A stretch of 64,000 nt of DNA, taken from positions 107,574 to 171,573 of the forward strand of contig JAHYIR010000002.1 of the NCBI GenBank assembly GCA_019429305.1, written 5' to 3'. Under the pieces are notes generated by a model. That model ran no database searches. It was given only the letters and a program-made list of their open reading frames with translations, and had not been told where the DNA came from. The position numbers and the translations under genes were made by a program. Origin of the DNA: Candidatus Cloacimonadota bacterium. Lineage in GTDB: Bacteria; Cloacimonadota; Cloacimonadia; Cloacimonadales; JAJBBL01. Shown here piece after piece: positions 29,501-37,757 of the stretch (position 1 is the stretch's first letter; each line of letters opens with the position of its first letter).

Positions 29501-30809
29501 CTTCCCGAAGATTCTGTCCTGCTGTTTCGTAACGGTTTAGTTTCTTATTAACTCTACCGATCCTAAGTTGAAGAGCTACCTTCTTTTTTTCCGATTTAAA
29601 AATCTTATCCAGTATATGCAACACATCTAACAAATTATCATAATCATGAATCTGTTCCAAATAAAAACTGACACTGGAGAGAACTTTCTCTTCGGGCAAC
29701 CTCGCCTCTTTATCATAGAGATATTGCTTGATCTGGTAAGTTTCTATTAACTTATGTTGATCACTGTCGTACTGAGTATAAAAACCATGAAAATACTGAT
29801 AGAATCTTTTCTTTTCTTCGCGATCAAGATTAAAAAAGTATTCTTTGAAACAATCCAATTTCAAGATCCAACAACAGCTCTCTGTATCTTCAATAATTAT
29901 TTCTTTTAAAAGATCTTTCTTCAGATCTTTCAGTTTTGCCATCTCAATTTTTATTCCCTTTTGAGAAAAAAATTGCTTTAGTGTTTCTTCGGAAGATTTT
30001 TTATCAAGCAGGAAAATCGCTTTGAGTAAATCCTTTTGTTGATTATTTAATCTATCTAATTTCTCTTTATATATCATATGAATATTGATCTTCTTGTCTA
30101 AATAACCTGTTAAGTTAAAATCCTTAGGTTTTTCTTTCTTATAGAACTCATTTAAAATATGCTCGATTATATAAACATTACCTTGTGTAAGGTTGTATAA
30201 GATCTCACTCTGTGACTGAAGTCCTTCCTCTTTCTGATTGAAAAGCTCTTGCAAGATGCCTAAAATATCTGATATATTAAAAAACTCTAATTTCTCTTTG
30301 GTTGAAAAGGGAAATAACTCTTTGGTAGAGAATACTACTATCTTTATCTGACGATTCGTTGAATACTGGATAAAATACTGGATGAAATCCAAGGAGTAAC
30401 TATCGATTTCTTCTCCGCTGTCTATCAACAGTACCAGATCATGTAACTTCTTTTCCTTTCGCATCTTCTCTGTTAGCTGATAAAAGAAATCATACTTTCC
30501 TACGGTTTCTAGTTCTGATGCTTGTTTGATAACTCTATCAAATTCTTTATCTGTTAAATTGAAAACCAACTTAAAGATGTTCCTGAACTGATTGATATCA
30601 AAAACAGAGGGATAGTATTTTATATATTTGATCTCTTTTTCATCTAACTCTTGACAAAGCTTTTTGTAAAGATAGGATTTACCGGATCCTGAGGCACCAT
30701 TTACTTCAATTAGCTCACTGCTCTTTAAGTCGATCTTGCGCAGTAGTTCGTTAATGATCTCACTTTGCCCTATATGTTGTAATATTGTCTTATTAATAAC
30801 CCTATGCAT
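26499..30809 (-). CDS. Sigma-54 activator with N-terminal ATPase, TPR array and GAF domain
   Basis: A 1436-residue regulator. Residues about 10-330 are a STAND/AAA-type ATPase (Walker A GASGSGKS at 38-45, LVLLIDSGEEID as Walker B). From about 365 to 960 come tandem TPR repeats (repeated AINNNLGILKMYKGDWKEAE-like units). A GAF-like sensor domain covers roughly 955-1105. The sigma-54 AAA+ domain follows: GESGTGKELIAKAIHYNS near 1150, GSFTGA near 1198 (first Ala of GAFTGA is Ser), GGTFFLDEIADI. It ends in a Fis-type HTH (NQTQTAKELGLSRQGLIKKI). It should activate RpoN promoters after sensing through the N-terminal part. Signal and targets are unknown. Confidence 0.88.
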   Translation of the reverse strand: MHRVINKTILQHIGQSEIINELLRKIDLKSSELIEVNGASGSGKSYLYKKLCQELDEKEIKYIKYYPSVFDINQFRNIFKLVFNLTDKEFDRVIKQASELETVGKYDFFYQLTEKMRKEKKLHDLVLLIDSGEEIDSYSLDFIQYFIQYSTNRQIKIVVFSTKELFPFSTKEKLEFFNISDILGILQELFNQKEEGLQSQSEILYNLTQGNVYIIEHILNEFYKKEKPKDFNLTGYLDKKINIHMIYKEKLDRLNNQQKDLLKAIFLLDKKSSEETLKQFFSQKGIKIEMAKLKDLKKDLLKEIIIEDTESCCWILKLDCFKEYFFNLDREEKKRFYQYFHGFYTQYDSDQHKLIETYQIKQYLYDKEARLPEEKVLSSVSFYLEQIHDYDNLLDVLHILDKIFKSEKKKVALQLRIGRVNKKLNRYETAGQNLREALQIAGKNKIPLEEIIYELAESLYKMNSYVYALEVIKKYQRSLNDKYWLCKIILLQAEINIELNNDKKAKEFTDQIYQEYENIKDGDKKQIIFAETKKVLGKIYYYTSQWDKAEAAFNEAEKIYSNIKDIAGQAAINNNLGILKMYKGDWKEAEEYYLKSLNLEKKRYNLDGISVCYNNLGGLWEDRGDYKKSLNYFNEALTIKKLLSDRYNICNIYNNIGVTYMDNGEFEKAAEAFEKTLEIAKNFNLLKNLIAVLNNMGALYFKSGKWAKAVECYEEAIEKSNKNNFLEGLCTSYNNLGELYEKRGEYELAYDLYFKATKIIPELNDEYLRAEISGNMGSVLTNLHKFSEAYGYLVESLDFFKALNAHDRIIEGCHKMAYYFIVSRNYESASYYLDLALEKAEEINSIFEIGNTYFLKGQLEHKDAEKAQEYFEKAIKIFVETKNYYELALANYEFATILYENKEWQQALEILNNNKKILKEYGAISLIEKNDLFIQKIEKTFQPEIQESRKQESLLIKFNETTQNLKSITSFDSLLEYALDSFIDLSEADGGIFCLYNSRANPESWEYKLFNHFSNDDKDYDNMMNIVQKTFMENKFQNYKQPHFAADYNNIVAFPLSFHNQVLGVMLLFSKHGSHYFSEQICNLLNALSNQTVVIIENFRHSALSLSHASIREELSSPQIFTNIIGKSEKMQEIFDIIEKVKDVPTTVLLEGESGTGKELIAKAIHYNSVRRNKKFVAQYCGSLPETLLESELFGHVKGSFTGATYDKKGLFEIADGGTFFLDEIADISLSTQAKLLRFLQEGEIKRVGSTKTQTVDVRVICATNVPLKEKIEKGEFRLDLYYRLNVIKIEVPRLSERKSDIPLLAIHFLDKYNKKMVKNIKGITDEAMKYFMDCDWPGNIRQLENEIERAVTLVENDAYIKPSDLSEDIFRHTITEESMSFNENAALKDAIEDLERSMILKALQRNAWNQTQTAKELGLSRQGLIKKIKRYDLEK

Positions 30810-30942
30810 ACAAATATCCTCAACATTTATGGGTTCTATTTTTTTTCACCCTCCTTCTTTTTGTCAACTATTTTTACATCGGCTGTAAAAACTGATTACA
30901 ATCTGTCTTTTAAGCGATTTTTTTTATTCGCTAAACAATCTG

Positions 30943-30971
30943 TTGACTGATCAATAAGAAAAAATTATAAA
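30943..30971 (+). promoter_or_regulatory. Sigma-70-type promoter for aldo/keto reductase
   Basis: TTGACT (30943-30948), a 17-nt spacer and TATAAA (30966-30971), about 32 nt before the ATG. Near-consensus boxes with ideal spacing. Confidence 0.75.
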
Positions 30972-31003
30972 GTTGTACAAATTTTACATAAGGATGAAGA
31001 GCT

Positions 31004-32134
31004 ATGCAATATCGAAAGATGCCAAATTCCCCTGACTTCATATCTTCACTAGGTTTTGGTTGTATGAGATTTCCAACTAATTCTGAAGGGAAAATAGACG
31101 AAGAAAAGAGTCTCGAGATGCTCCACTATGCATATAAAAAGGGAATAAACTACTATGACAGTGCCTGGGCTTATCATAATGGAGAGAGTGAACCATTGTT
31201 GGGTAAATTCATAACAGAGGTTGATCGCAAGAAGATTTATGTTGCTACTAAACTCCCCTGCTGGTTGATCAAGAGCCGGGAGGATATGGATGAATATCTG
31301 AACAAGCAATTAGAGAGATTACAAACTGATTATATTGATTATTATCTGTTACATTCACTCAATAAAAAGAGCTGGTCAGAAATGCAAAAACATGGTGTAA
31401 TCGACTTTTTAGAAAGAGCTAAAGCTGATGGAAAGATCCGTTTTGCCGGGTTCTCCTTTCACGATCATTATCCTATCTTTGCCAAGATCACTAAAGCGTA
31501 CGATTGGGATTTTACTCAGATCATGCTCAATTATCTTGATACCCACTATCAAGCTGGACTGAGAGGATATAGACTAGCAATGGAGAAAGGGATGGGCGTT
31601 ATCTCCATGGAACCTTTGCGTGGAGGTAAACTGGTTACTCCTATTCCAGCAGAAGTAGAGAAAATCTGGAAAAAGAGCAGATTTGACCGTAAAGCTGTCG
31701 ATAGGGCACTTCGTTGGCTCTGGAATCTTGAGGGAGTAACTATCGTCTTGAGCGGGATGAGCAGTATGAATCAATTGCAAGAAAACATACATTTAGTAGA
31801 TCAATGTCACGTTAATGAACTCGATGAAGACGAGTTGCAGATCTATAAAAAAGCACGCAGAGAGTATATAAAAAGAATTGTCATTCCCTGCACCGAATGC
31901 CGTTACTGCCTACCTTGCCCGGCTGGTGTAGGAATTCCCTTCGTTTTGGGTATGTATAACGAGGCAATTATGTTCAATGATAAAGAAAGGCACAAGAAAG
32001 AGTACTTCAGTTTTCTTCCTGAAGCAATGCGGGCTGATAAATGCACGAGATGCGGAGAATGCCTCCCAAAATGTCCTCAAAAGATCAAAATAACTGATGA
32101 AATGAAGAAAATTGATGACTATTTTAAAGATTAA
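31004..32134 (+). CDS. Aldo/keto reductase with C-terminal iron-sulfur domain
   Basis: A 376-residue oxidoreductase of the COG1453 type. The aldo/keto reductase barrel (1-270) has the catalytic Asp and Tyr in YYDSAWAYHNGESE, Lys in YVATKLP and His in YYLLHSL. The C-terminal part carries two cysteine clusters, CTECRYCLPCP (near 296) and CTRCGECLPKCP (near 347), suited to bind 4Fe-4S clusters. It may exchange electrons with ferredoxin as well as NAD(P)H; its substrate is unknown. It has its own strong promoter and is a single-gene unit. Confidence 0.88.
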   Translation: MQYRKMPNSPDFISSLGFGCMRFPTNSEGKIDEEKSLEMLHYAYKKGINYYDSAWAYHNGESEPLLGKFITEVDRKKIYVATKLPCWLIKSREDMDEYLNKQLERLQTDYIDYYLLHSLNKKSWSEMQKHGVIDFLERAKADGKIRFAGFSFHDHYPIFAKITKAYDWDFTQIMLNYLDTHYQAGLRGYRLAMEKGMGVISMEPLRGGKLVTPIPAEVEKIWKKSRFDRKAVDRALRWLWNLEGVTIVLSGMSSMNQLQENIHLVDQCHVNELDEDELQIYKKARREYIKRIVIPCTECRYCLPCPAGVGIPFVLGMYNEAIMFNDKERHKKEYFSFLPEAMRADKCTRCGECLPKCPQKIKITDEMKKIDDYFKD

Positions 32135-32139
32135 GAACT

Positions 32140-32212
32140 ACTAAGTAACCTTTGGTCACCCTACGAGTCGGCTAGATCCGACTCGTTTGGCTCTGAAAGG
32201 TAAGACATTAGT
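32140..32212. repeat. Palindromic element, copy B
   Basis: The left arm reads ACTAAGTAACCTTT then CACCCTACGAGTCGG, the loop is CTAGAT, and the right arm is CCGACTCG then GAAAGGTAAGACATTAGT. The inner stem is shorter than in copy A, but the ends again pair (ACTAA/TTAGT and ACCTTT/AAAGGT). It lies between two convergent genes. Confidence 0.75.
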
Positions 32213-32263
32213 AAAAAGAAAGATTACTTTCCTTTGATATCTAAAACAATAATGGAGTAATCT

Positions 32264-33262
32264 TTAACTGGAATAAAAGCTGAAAAGAGCTTTCTTGAGC
32301 ATATCCGGGGTAATATTCTTCATACATTTAAAATGAATGCGGGGACATGTACTCCCACCGTGAAGAGAACAAGGTCGGCAAGACAGATCGATCTGAATTA
32401 TCTTGGCTTTGTCGTTTAATGGTCGGAATCCGAGTTTAGGGTGCGTAGCACCGAAGATAGCGATCTGTTTTTTGTTCAAGGCAGCTGCCATATGCATGGG
32501 TCCACTGTCATTGGTGATAATAACATCAAACATAGAAATGAACTCTATCAGTTGTTTTAATTCAAATTTTCTGCACCAATTGAGTGGTTTGACCTGACAG
32601 AGATCCTCAATTTCTCTGGCTAATGGGGAATCTTTTTCAGAACCGAGGAGAACAAAGCGAAATTTATTTCCCTGTGCACATAGATCAATAAACTCTGCAA
32701 ACTGTTTTATGGGATACCGTTTGGTCTGATGTAAAGCACCGGGAAAGATCCCCACCATTTTTTTCTGTTCTTCATCATCACCAATCTTCATTTTGACTCT
32801 TATATCTTTGCGGTCAGTATTGATTGTTAAGCTGGGCTGATATTCTTTTCCCGAAACATCAAGTTTTAATTTGGAAAAGATGCTCATATATAGTTGCAGA
32901 GTCGAATCTATTGATTTCTTCGTCAGTTTTTTAACTATTAAACGTCTCTGCAGATGTTGTTTATTATAAGTAACTTTGACTTTTGCTTGCAGCTTATTTT
33001 TCAAACACCATGTTTTGTATTTTCCATGCAGGTCGATTAAAATATCATATTGTTTATCCTTCAATAAATTTGCTGTCTGATTATTGTTCGTATAAGGAAT
33101 TATTTTACTTACACCTTGAAAAAACTCAATTAATGGTTTGTATTGTTCTTTAGTAAGATACTCGATCTCAGCATCGGGATAGAACTCTTTTAAGCAACGA
33201 ACTACCGGCTCTGTCAGAACAATGTCCCCTATCGAACTCAAACGAATAATTAGTATTTTCAC
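32264..33262 (-). CDS. GT9 heptosyltransferase-family glycosyltransferase
   Basis: A 332-residue protein of the ADP-heptose:LPS heptosyltransferase family. The N-terminus KILIIRLSSIGDIVLTEPVV and the C-terminal donor site VIITNDSGPMHMAAALNKK and IAIFGATHPKLGF are typical. A cysteine-rich stretch (CRPCSLHGGSTCPRIHFKC) near the end is seen in many members. It starts with GTG, preceded by AAGGGA. It probably adds heptose or another sugar to the LPS core; the GmhB-like gene at 54238 fits this. It lies 21 nt downstream of alaS. Confidence 0.85.
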   Translation of the reverse strand: MKILIIRLSSIGDIVLTEPVVRCLKEFYPDAEIEYLTKEQYKPLIEFFQGVSKIIPYTNNNQTANLLKDKQYDILIDLHGKYKTWCLKNKLQAKVKVTYNKQHLQRRLIVKKLTKKSIDSTLQLYMSIFSKLKLDVSGKEYQPSLTINTDRKDIRVKMKIGDDEEQKKMVGIFPGALHQTKRYPIKQFAEFIDLCAQGNKFRFVLLGSEKDSPLAREIEDLCQVKPLNWCRKFELKQLIEFISMFDVIITNDSGPMHMAAALNKKQIAIFGATHPKLGFRPLNDKAKIIQIDLSCRPCSLHGGSTCPRIHFKCMKNITPDMLKKALFSFYSS

Positions 33263-33283
33263 CTTTTAATTCCCTTGGGATAC

Positions 33284-35911
33284 TTAAGTTTTGTTAACTA
33301 TTCCACTAACGATATTAGCTACTTCATCTATTGCAGAAGAGAGCTTGTGTAGATCTTTACCACCTGACATAGCCATATCGGGTCTTCCTCCACCTTTACC
33401 ACCAACCAAGACAGCCAATTGAGCTGCAATATCTCCCGCTTTTATAACTGCGGTTAGATCAGAAGTCACAACAACCAGAAAAGATGCTTTGTTTTCAATA
33501 GCTGCTCCTAAGACACCAATACCGCTTTTGAGCTTCTCTTTTAATACATCTCCCAGATTTCTCAGGGCTGAACTGTTTGAGACTTCTGCTATACCCGTAA
33601 CCACCTTTATCCCTTTGATTTCAGAAGCAGTAGCCAGAATATCATCTAAATCCTTTCCGGCATGCTGTTGTTGCCTGCTCTCTTTCTCTTTGATTAGTTT
33701 TTTATGCTCTTCTGATAATTTGATAACCTTGTCTGTCAGTTGTACCAATGGGACATTCAACACTCCGGCAATGTAAGACAACTCCTTTTCAATTTTCCTG
33801 ACGAAATCTTCTGCAAAAGAGCCGGTGATGGCAACAATTCTCCTGATACCAGAAGCAGAAGCAGATTCAGAGATTATCTTAATGAGCCCGATTTCACCGG
33901 TACAACGAATGTGTGTACCTCCGCATAATTCATGAGAATAATCTCCTATTTTAACCGCACGAACCTGATCTTCGTATTTTTCACCAAAAAGAGCTATTGC
34001 TCCCTCTCTTTTAGCTTCTTCGAACTGTTTATATTCAACATGTAGTGGAATACATTCTCTAACCTTTTGATTGATGATCTTTTCTACTATTTCGATCTCT
34101 CGTTCATCTAATGCTTTAAAATGGGTAAAATCGAAACGGAGATGATCTGCAGCTACCAAAGACCCTTTCTGTTGGATATGAGGACCGAACACCTCACGCA
34201 AAGCAGCATGTAATAGGTGTGTAGCCGTGTGATTTCTCTGGATATTGAGCCGATATTCAATGTTAATTGAGGATTCTAATTCTTGATCAGAAATCTCACC
34301 TTTGACTATCTTACCATAGTGGACTATGAGCTCATTCTCCTTTTTTACATCATAGATATCTATCTCTACATCGTTATTAACAATCTTTCCTTTATCAGCG
34401 ACTTGTCCTCCTGCCTCATGATAAAACGGAGTTTTATCGAGAACAATTTTTATCATTCCATCTGGCAATTTGATATATTTGAGGATCCTGCTCTTTGTTG
34501 AAGTGGTTTTATATCCCATAAATTCGGTAGCAGCGACGGATGAGAACTCTGACCAATTTTCTTCTTCATTCTTCATTTTAAAAGAAGAACTTTCACGGGC
34601 TAATTGACGCTGCTTCTCCATTTCTTCGGCAAACCCCTGTTGATCGACCAGCATATTTTTCTCTCTTGCTAAAAGCTCTGTCAGATCGGGAGGAAATCCA
34701 AATGTATCATAAAGGATAAACAGATCTTTACCTGTAATAGTATTATTCTGGGCAGTTTTGCAGATCTCAGCAAATTTTTCCAGACCTTTATCGAGAGTCT
34801 CGTTGAAGCGTTCTTCTTCCGCTTTGATCACAGTTTTTATATAGACCTCTTTCTCTTTTAGCTCCGGATATGTATCTCCCATAATATGTATAACATTGTC
34901 AGTAAGTAGATAGAGAAAAGGTTTTTTCAACCCTAACAATCTGCCAAAACGAGCAGCTCTCCTCAATATTCTTCGTAAGACATATCCTCTACCATCATTA
35001 GAGGGGTATCCCCCGTCAGCTATAGCTATACAGAGAGTTCTGATATGATCGGCTATAACTCTATGTTCGATGTTCTTGATGCTTTGCTGATCTTCTTCTG
35101 GTTCATAGTTTTTACCTGAAATATCTATTATAGCTTTGATGATAGATTGAAAGACATCGGTATCGTAATTTGATTTTTTATGTTGTAAGACCTGACATAG
35201 TCTCTCAAAGCCGGCTCCCGTATCGACAAACTGTTTTTCTAAGGGATTTAATTTTCCCTCTTCATCTCGAAAGAACTGGATAAACACGAGATTCCAGAGC
35301 TCAAAAAACCTGTGACAATCACCGTTAACACGGCACTGGTGATCTTTTTGACCTTTTAGGTTACAGAATTCTTCACCGTAATCTATATGTATCTCCGAAC
35401 AGGGACCACAGGGACCGGTCTCCCCCATCTCCCAGAAATTATCTTTATCGCCATGATATTCAATATGTGTCTTATCTATATCGGTTTCTTTTTCCCAGAT
35501 ACGATATGCCTCATCATCTGTTTGGTGTACTGTTGCATAAAGTTTCTCTGCCGGTATCTTCCAAAGTTTCGTTAGCAGTTCCCATGCCCAGATTATGGCT
35601 TCTTTTTTGTAATAATCCCCAAAAGACCAATTACCAAGCATTTCGAAGAAAGTATGATGATATCCATCCAGCCCCACCTCTTCCAGATCGTTGTGTTTGC
35701 CTCCAGCCCGAATACACTTTTGACTATTGACAACTCTCTTGTGCTGAGCAGCTTTCTTACCAAGAAAGATATCTTTAAACTGATTCATTCCGGCATTTGT
35801 AAAGAGAAGAGTAGGATCTTCAAAGGGAATTACCGGTGCTGATCTAACCTCAACATGGTCTTTCTCTTTAAAGAAATCAATAAACTGTTTTCTTATCTCA
35901 TTTCCTGTCAT
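33284..35911 (-). CDS. alaS: Alanyl-tRNA synthetase
   Basis: An 875-residue class II synthetase of normal length. The catalytic part starts at RKQFIDFFKEKDHVEV, with motif 1 region LLFTNAGMNQFKDIFLG and motif 3-like GRGYVLRRILRRAARFG. The editing domain holds the zinc/His motif NHTATHLLHAAL (near 565) and CGGTHIRCTGEIG (near 663). The C-terminal glycine-rich VGGKGGGRPDMAMSGG is the C-Ala domain signature. The ribosome site AAGGAAG precedes the ATG. Confidence 0.97.
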   Translation of the reverse strand: MTGNEIRKQFIDFFKEKDHVEVRSAPVIPFEDPTLLFTNAGMNQFKDIFLGKKAAQHKRVVNSQKCIRAGGKHNDLEEVGLDGYHHTFFEMLGNWSFGDYYKKEAIIWAWELLTKLWKIPAEKLYATVHQTDDEAYRIWEKETDIDKTHIEYHGDKDNFWEMGETGPCGPCSEIHIDYGEEFCNLKGQKDHQCRVNGDCHRFFELWNLVFIQFFRDEEGKLNPLEKQFVDTGAGFERLCQVLQHKKSNYDTDVFQSIIKAIIDISGKNYEPEEDQQSIKNIEHRVIADHIRTLCIAIADGGYPSNDGRGYVLRRILRRAARFGRLLGLKKPFLYLLTDNVIHIMGDTYPELKEKEVYIKTVIKAEEERFNETLDKGLEKFAEICKTAQNNTITGKDLFILYDTFGFPPDLTELLAREKNMLVDQQGFAEEMEKQRQLARESSSFKMKNEEENWSEFSSVAATEFMGYKTTSTKSRILKYIKLPDGMIKIVLDKTPFYHEAGGQVADKGKIVNNDVEIDIYDVKKENELIVHYGKIVKGEISDQELESSINIEYRLNIQRNHTATHLLHAALREVFGPHIQQKGSLVAADHLRFDFTHFKALDEREIEIVEKIINQKVRECIPLHVEYKQFEEAKREGAIALFGEKYEDQVRAVKIGDYSHELCGGTHIRCTGEIGLIKIISESASASGIRRIVAITGSFAEDFVRKIEKELSYIAGVLNVPLVQLTDKVIKLSEEHKKLIKEKESRQQQHAGKDLDDILATASEIKGIKVVTGIAEVSNSSALRNLGDVLKEKLKSGIGVLGAAIENKASFLVVVTSDLTAVIKAGDIAAQLAVLVGGKGGGRPDMAMSGGKDLHKLSSAIDEVANIVSGIVNKT

Positions 35912-36056
35912 TCAATTTCTTCCTTTATGAAATTTGTTCCTCTCCAGAAACTTCAGCACTTTTTTCTGACTAAAATAGTAGTTTTATTAGCGTCATATTA
36001 GTCTCTGTTCAGCTTTTCTTTGCTTAAGTTGTACACTTGTAAATGATTTATAAGTC

Positions 36057-36079
36057 AAGCAAAAAGTCAATTTTTGCTT
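36057..36079. promoter_or_regulatory. Inverted repeat in alaS/UPF0158 divergent region
   Basis: AAGCAAAAA and TTTTTGCTT are perfect 9-bp arms around GTCAA. It lies between divergent genes, about 78 nt before the ATG at 36157. It could be an operator or a structured leader; there is no further evidence. Confidence 0.3.
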
Positions 36080-36156
36080 AATATATTTTAATGATAACTA
36101 TAAAAACATTGCCATGTTTATCTGATAGAGAAATACTTGTTATCAGGAGTTCAACA

Positions 36157-36567
36157 ATGGCTTATACAGAAGAATTATTAAACGATGTCGTTCAAGGACT
36201 AAAGAATACGGAAAAAGATATCCTATTCCTGCTAAATACAAAGGAACAGAAAGTAATCAAAACATCGCGGGATATGGCTGGTTTTTATGGAGAGAATCAC
36301 GACTTAGTCATCATTGAACCAATGCTGAAGGATATTATGGAATTAATGGAAGATTTTGCCTTGGAGCAAGATACAGAAGAGATACAGGAGCATTTGCTAA
36401 CATTACTGAAAAATAGAGAGAGATCCTCTGCTGTAAAAAGCTTCTACAGGGCTTTGTTAGACTATCCCCGTTCCAAGAAGAACTGGCAAATGATCGAGGA
36501 TAAATGGCTCAAAGAGAGAGCCCTTGAACTCCTTGACGATTATATTAAGTTAACTCCGGTCTTGTAA
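36157..36567 (+). CDS. UPF0158-like protein
   Basis: A protein of 136 residues. The ATG at 36157 has AGGAG 7 nt upstream; the earlier in-frame ATG at 36091 has no ribosome site. The C-terminal half, EIQEHLLTLLKNRERSSAVKSF then WLKERALELLDDYI, resembles UPF0158 (PF03682), whose members have a conserved AFRRFKD-like and RERALEWL-like tail. The function of that family is not established. It is acidic and soluble, and overlaps no other gene. Confidence 0.55.
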   Translation: MAYTEELLNDVVQGLKNTEKDILFLLNTKEQKVIKTSRDMAGFYGENHDLVIIEPMLKDIMELMEDFALEQDTEEIQEHLLTLLKNRERSSAVKSFYRALLDYPRSKKNWQMIEDKWLKERALELLDDYIKLTPVL

Positions 36568-36577
36568 CTTTCTATTT

Positions 36578-36874
36578 TTACCTGACTACAAGTTGAACAA
36601 TCAGCAAAATCAACAGACCAATCAGTAAGATATTACTCCAAAGTAAACGGTTTTTCAACTCTTCGATCTCTCTACGGCACTCCTGCAGCTTATTTTCTAG
36701 TTTTAGCAGCATGTTGTCGATAGTCTGAAACTGCTCACCATACTTCTCGAATTTCTTGGCTGTTCTATTGATCTCGAAATCATGAATGAAATGTTTGATC
36801 ACTTCAAATAAAACCTTAACAGCACCTGCAATTAACGGCTTACTTTGCGGTTCTTCTCTGTTTTTATTACCCAT
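36578..36874 (-). CDS. Small coiled-coil, tail-anchored membrane protein
   Basis: A 98-residue protein with a charged N-terminus, a coiled coil (about 45-72: QTIDNMLLKLENKLQECRRE) and one C-terminal membrane helix (NILLIGLLILLIVQLVV). A strong AAGGGGG ribosome site precedes the ATG. It lies just after the PorV-like gene on the same strand. I do not recognise the family. Confidence 0.6.
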   Translation of the reverse strand: MGNKNREEPQSKPLIAGAVKVLFEVIKHFIHDFEINRTAKKFEKYGEQFQTIDNMLLKLENKLQECRREIEELKNRLLWSNILLIGLLILLIVQLVVR

Positions 36875-36896
36875 AATTCGGACCCCCTTTGCTTAT

Positions 36897-37742
36897 TTAA
36901 AACCGGTAACCGATCCCGAAATGATGTGTAGTCCTCAAGACGGAATGAGTATTAAGGGCATAATCGACTAAAAAGTCATGAACGACGAAAGAAGCCCCAC
37001 AAGAGAAGCTAGCTGGATGATTTCTCAATCCTGCTCTTAAAGTCAGTACCGGATGTACTTCTACCTCTGCACCTGTATGAATTTGAGTAGGTTCGCCGAA
37101 AGGTTTTTTCAGATCTAAGGACGTCGTAACGCCGGGATATGGATTATAAGTAATGCCCATAGCTAATCTTTGAGGAATCTCATGCTTATTGTTAACTCCA
37201 ATCCTTGGATTGTTAATGTTATCGATAGCAAATCCGAGTCTAGTTCTATGATGTAAGATCACTAAAGCACCTAAATTGAGACCAAAAGTTGTTTCGCTAC
37301 CAAATCTATCGATATCCAGAACATAGAGACTCCCGCTATACCCTAAATGAAACTCGGAATGCACATCTCTCATAAGAGTAAACGAGTGTCCCAGATTAAT
37401 AACCTTTTCCGACATCATGTTTACATCTAGATATTGCACATCCATTGATTGAAAACCGATACCGATAGAGCCGGCTCTTTTTGGTAAAGGCATAGTAAAA
37501 GCTGATGTCATTAACACTTGAAAGTCATTACTGAAGATGCGTGTATAACTTCCTGTAAAATGACCCGGAGATTTGATCAAACCAGCAGGATTATAGAAAA
37601 TGCCTGTGGCATCATCTGAGAGTGAATAAAAAGCACCTCCAAGACCTCGTGCTCTAACAGAGGGCTCGTAATCATCAAAGACTGCATTAAGAGTCGTAAG
37701 GAAAACTACACTGATAATTAAGATTGTTATAATATGTTTCAT
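36897..37742 (-). CDS. PorV/PorQ-like outer-membrane protein
   Basis: A 281-residue protein with a signal peptide (MKHIITILIISVVFLTTLNA) and the early motif RARGLGGAFYSLSDDATGIFYNPAGL. That motif is typical of PorV/PorQ and UPF0164 barrels in the FadL superfamily. The rest is beta-barrel-like, ending in an aromatic residue (HHFGIGYRF). PorV carries cargo for type IX secretion in related phyla. It begins 15 nt after the gene for the large FlgD-tailed secreted protein, its possible cargo or partner. Confidence 0.65.
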   Translation of the reverse strand: MKHIITILIISVVFLTTLNAVFDDYEPSVRARGLGGAFYSLSDDATGIFYNPAGLIKSPGHFTGSYTRIFSNDFQVLMTSAFTMPLPKRAGSIGIGFQSMDVQYLDVNMMSEKVINLGHSFTLMRDVHSEFHLGYSGSLYVLDIDRFGSETTFGLNLGALVILHHRTRLGFAIDNINNPRIGVNNKHEIPQRLAMGITYNPYPGVTTSLDLKKPFGEPTQIHTGAEVEVHPVLTLRAGLRNHPASFSCGASFVVHDFLVDYALNTHSVLRTTHHFGIGYRF

Positions 37743-37757
37743 AATTATATTCCTTCC

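Noticed and set aside
28100-29600. Tandem DNA repeats or CRISPR-like array
   Set aside because: The periodicity comes from TPR units in the encoded protein; the DNA repeats are diverged and have no spacers.
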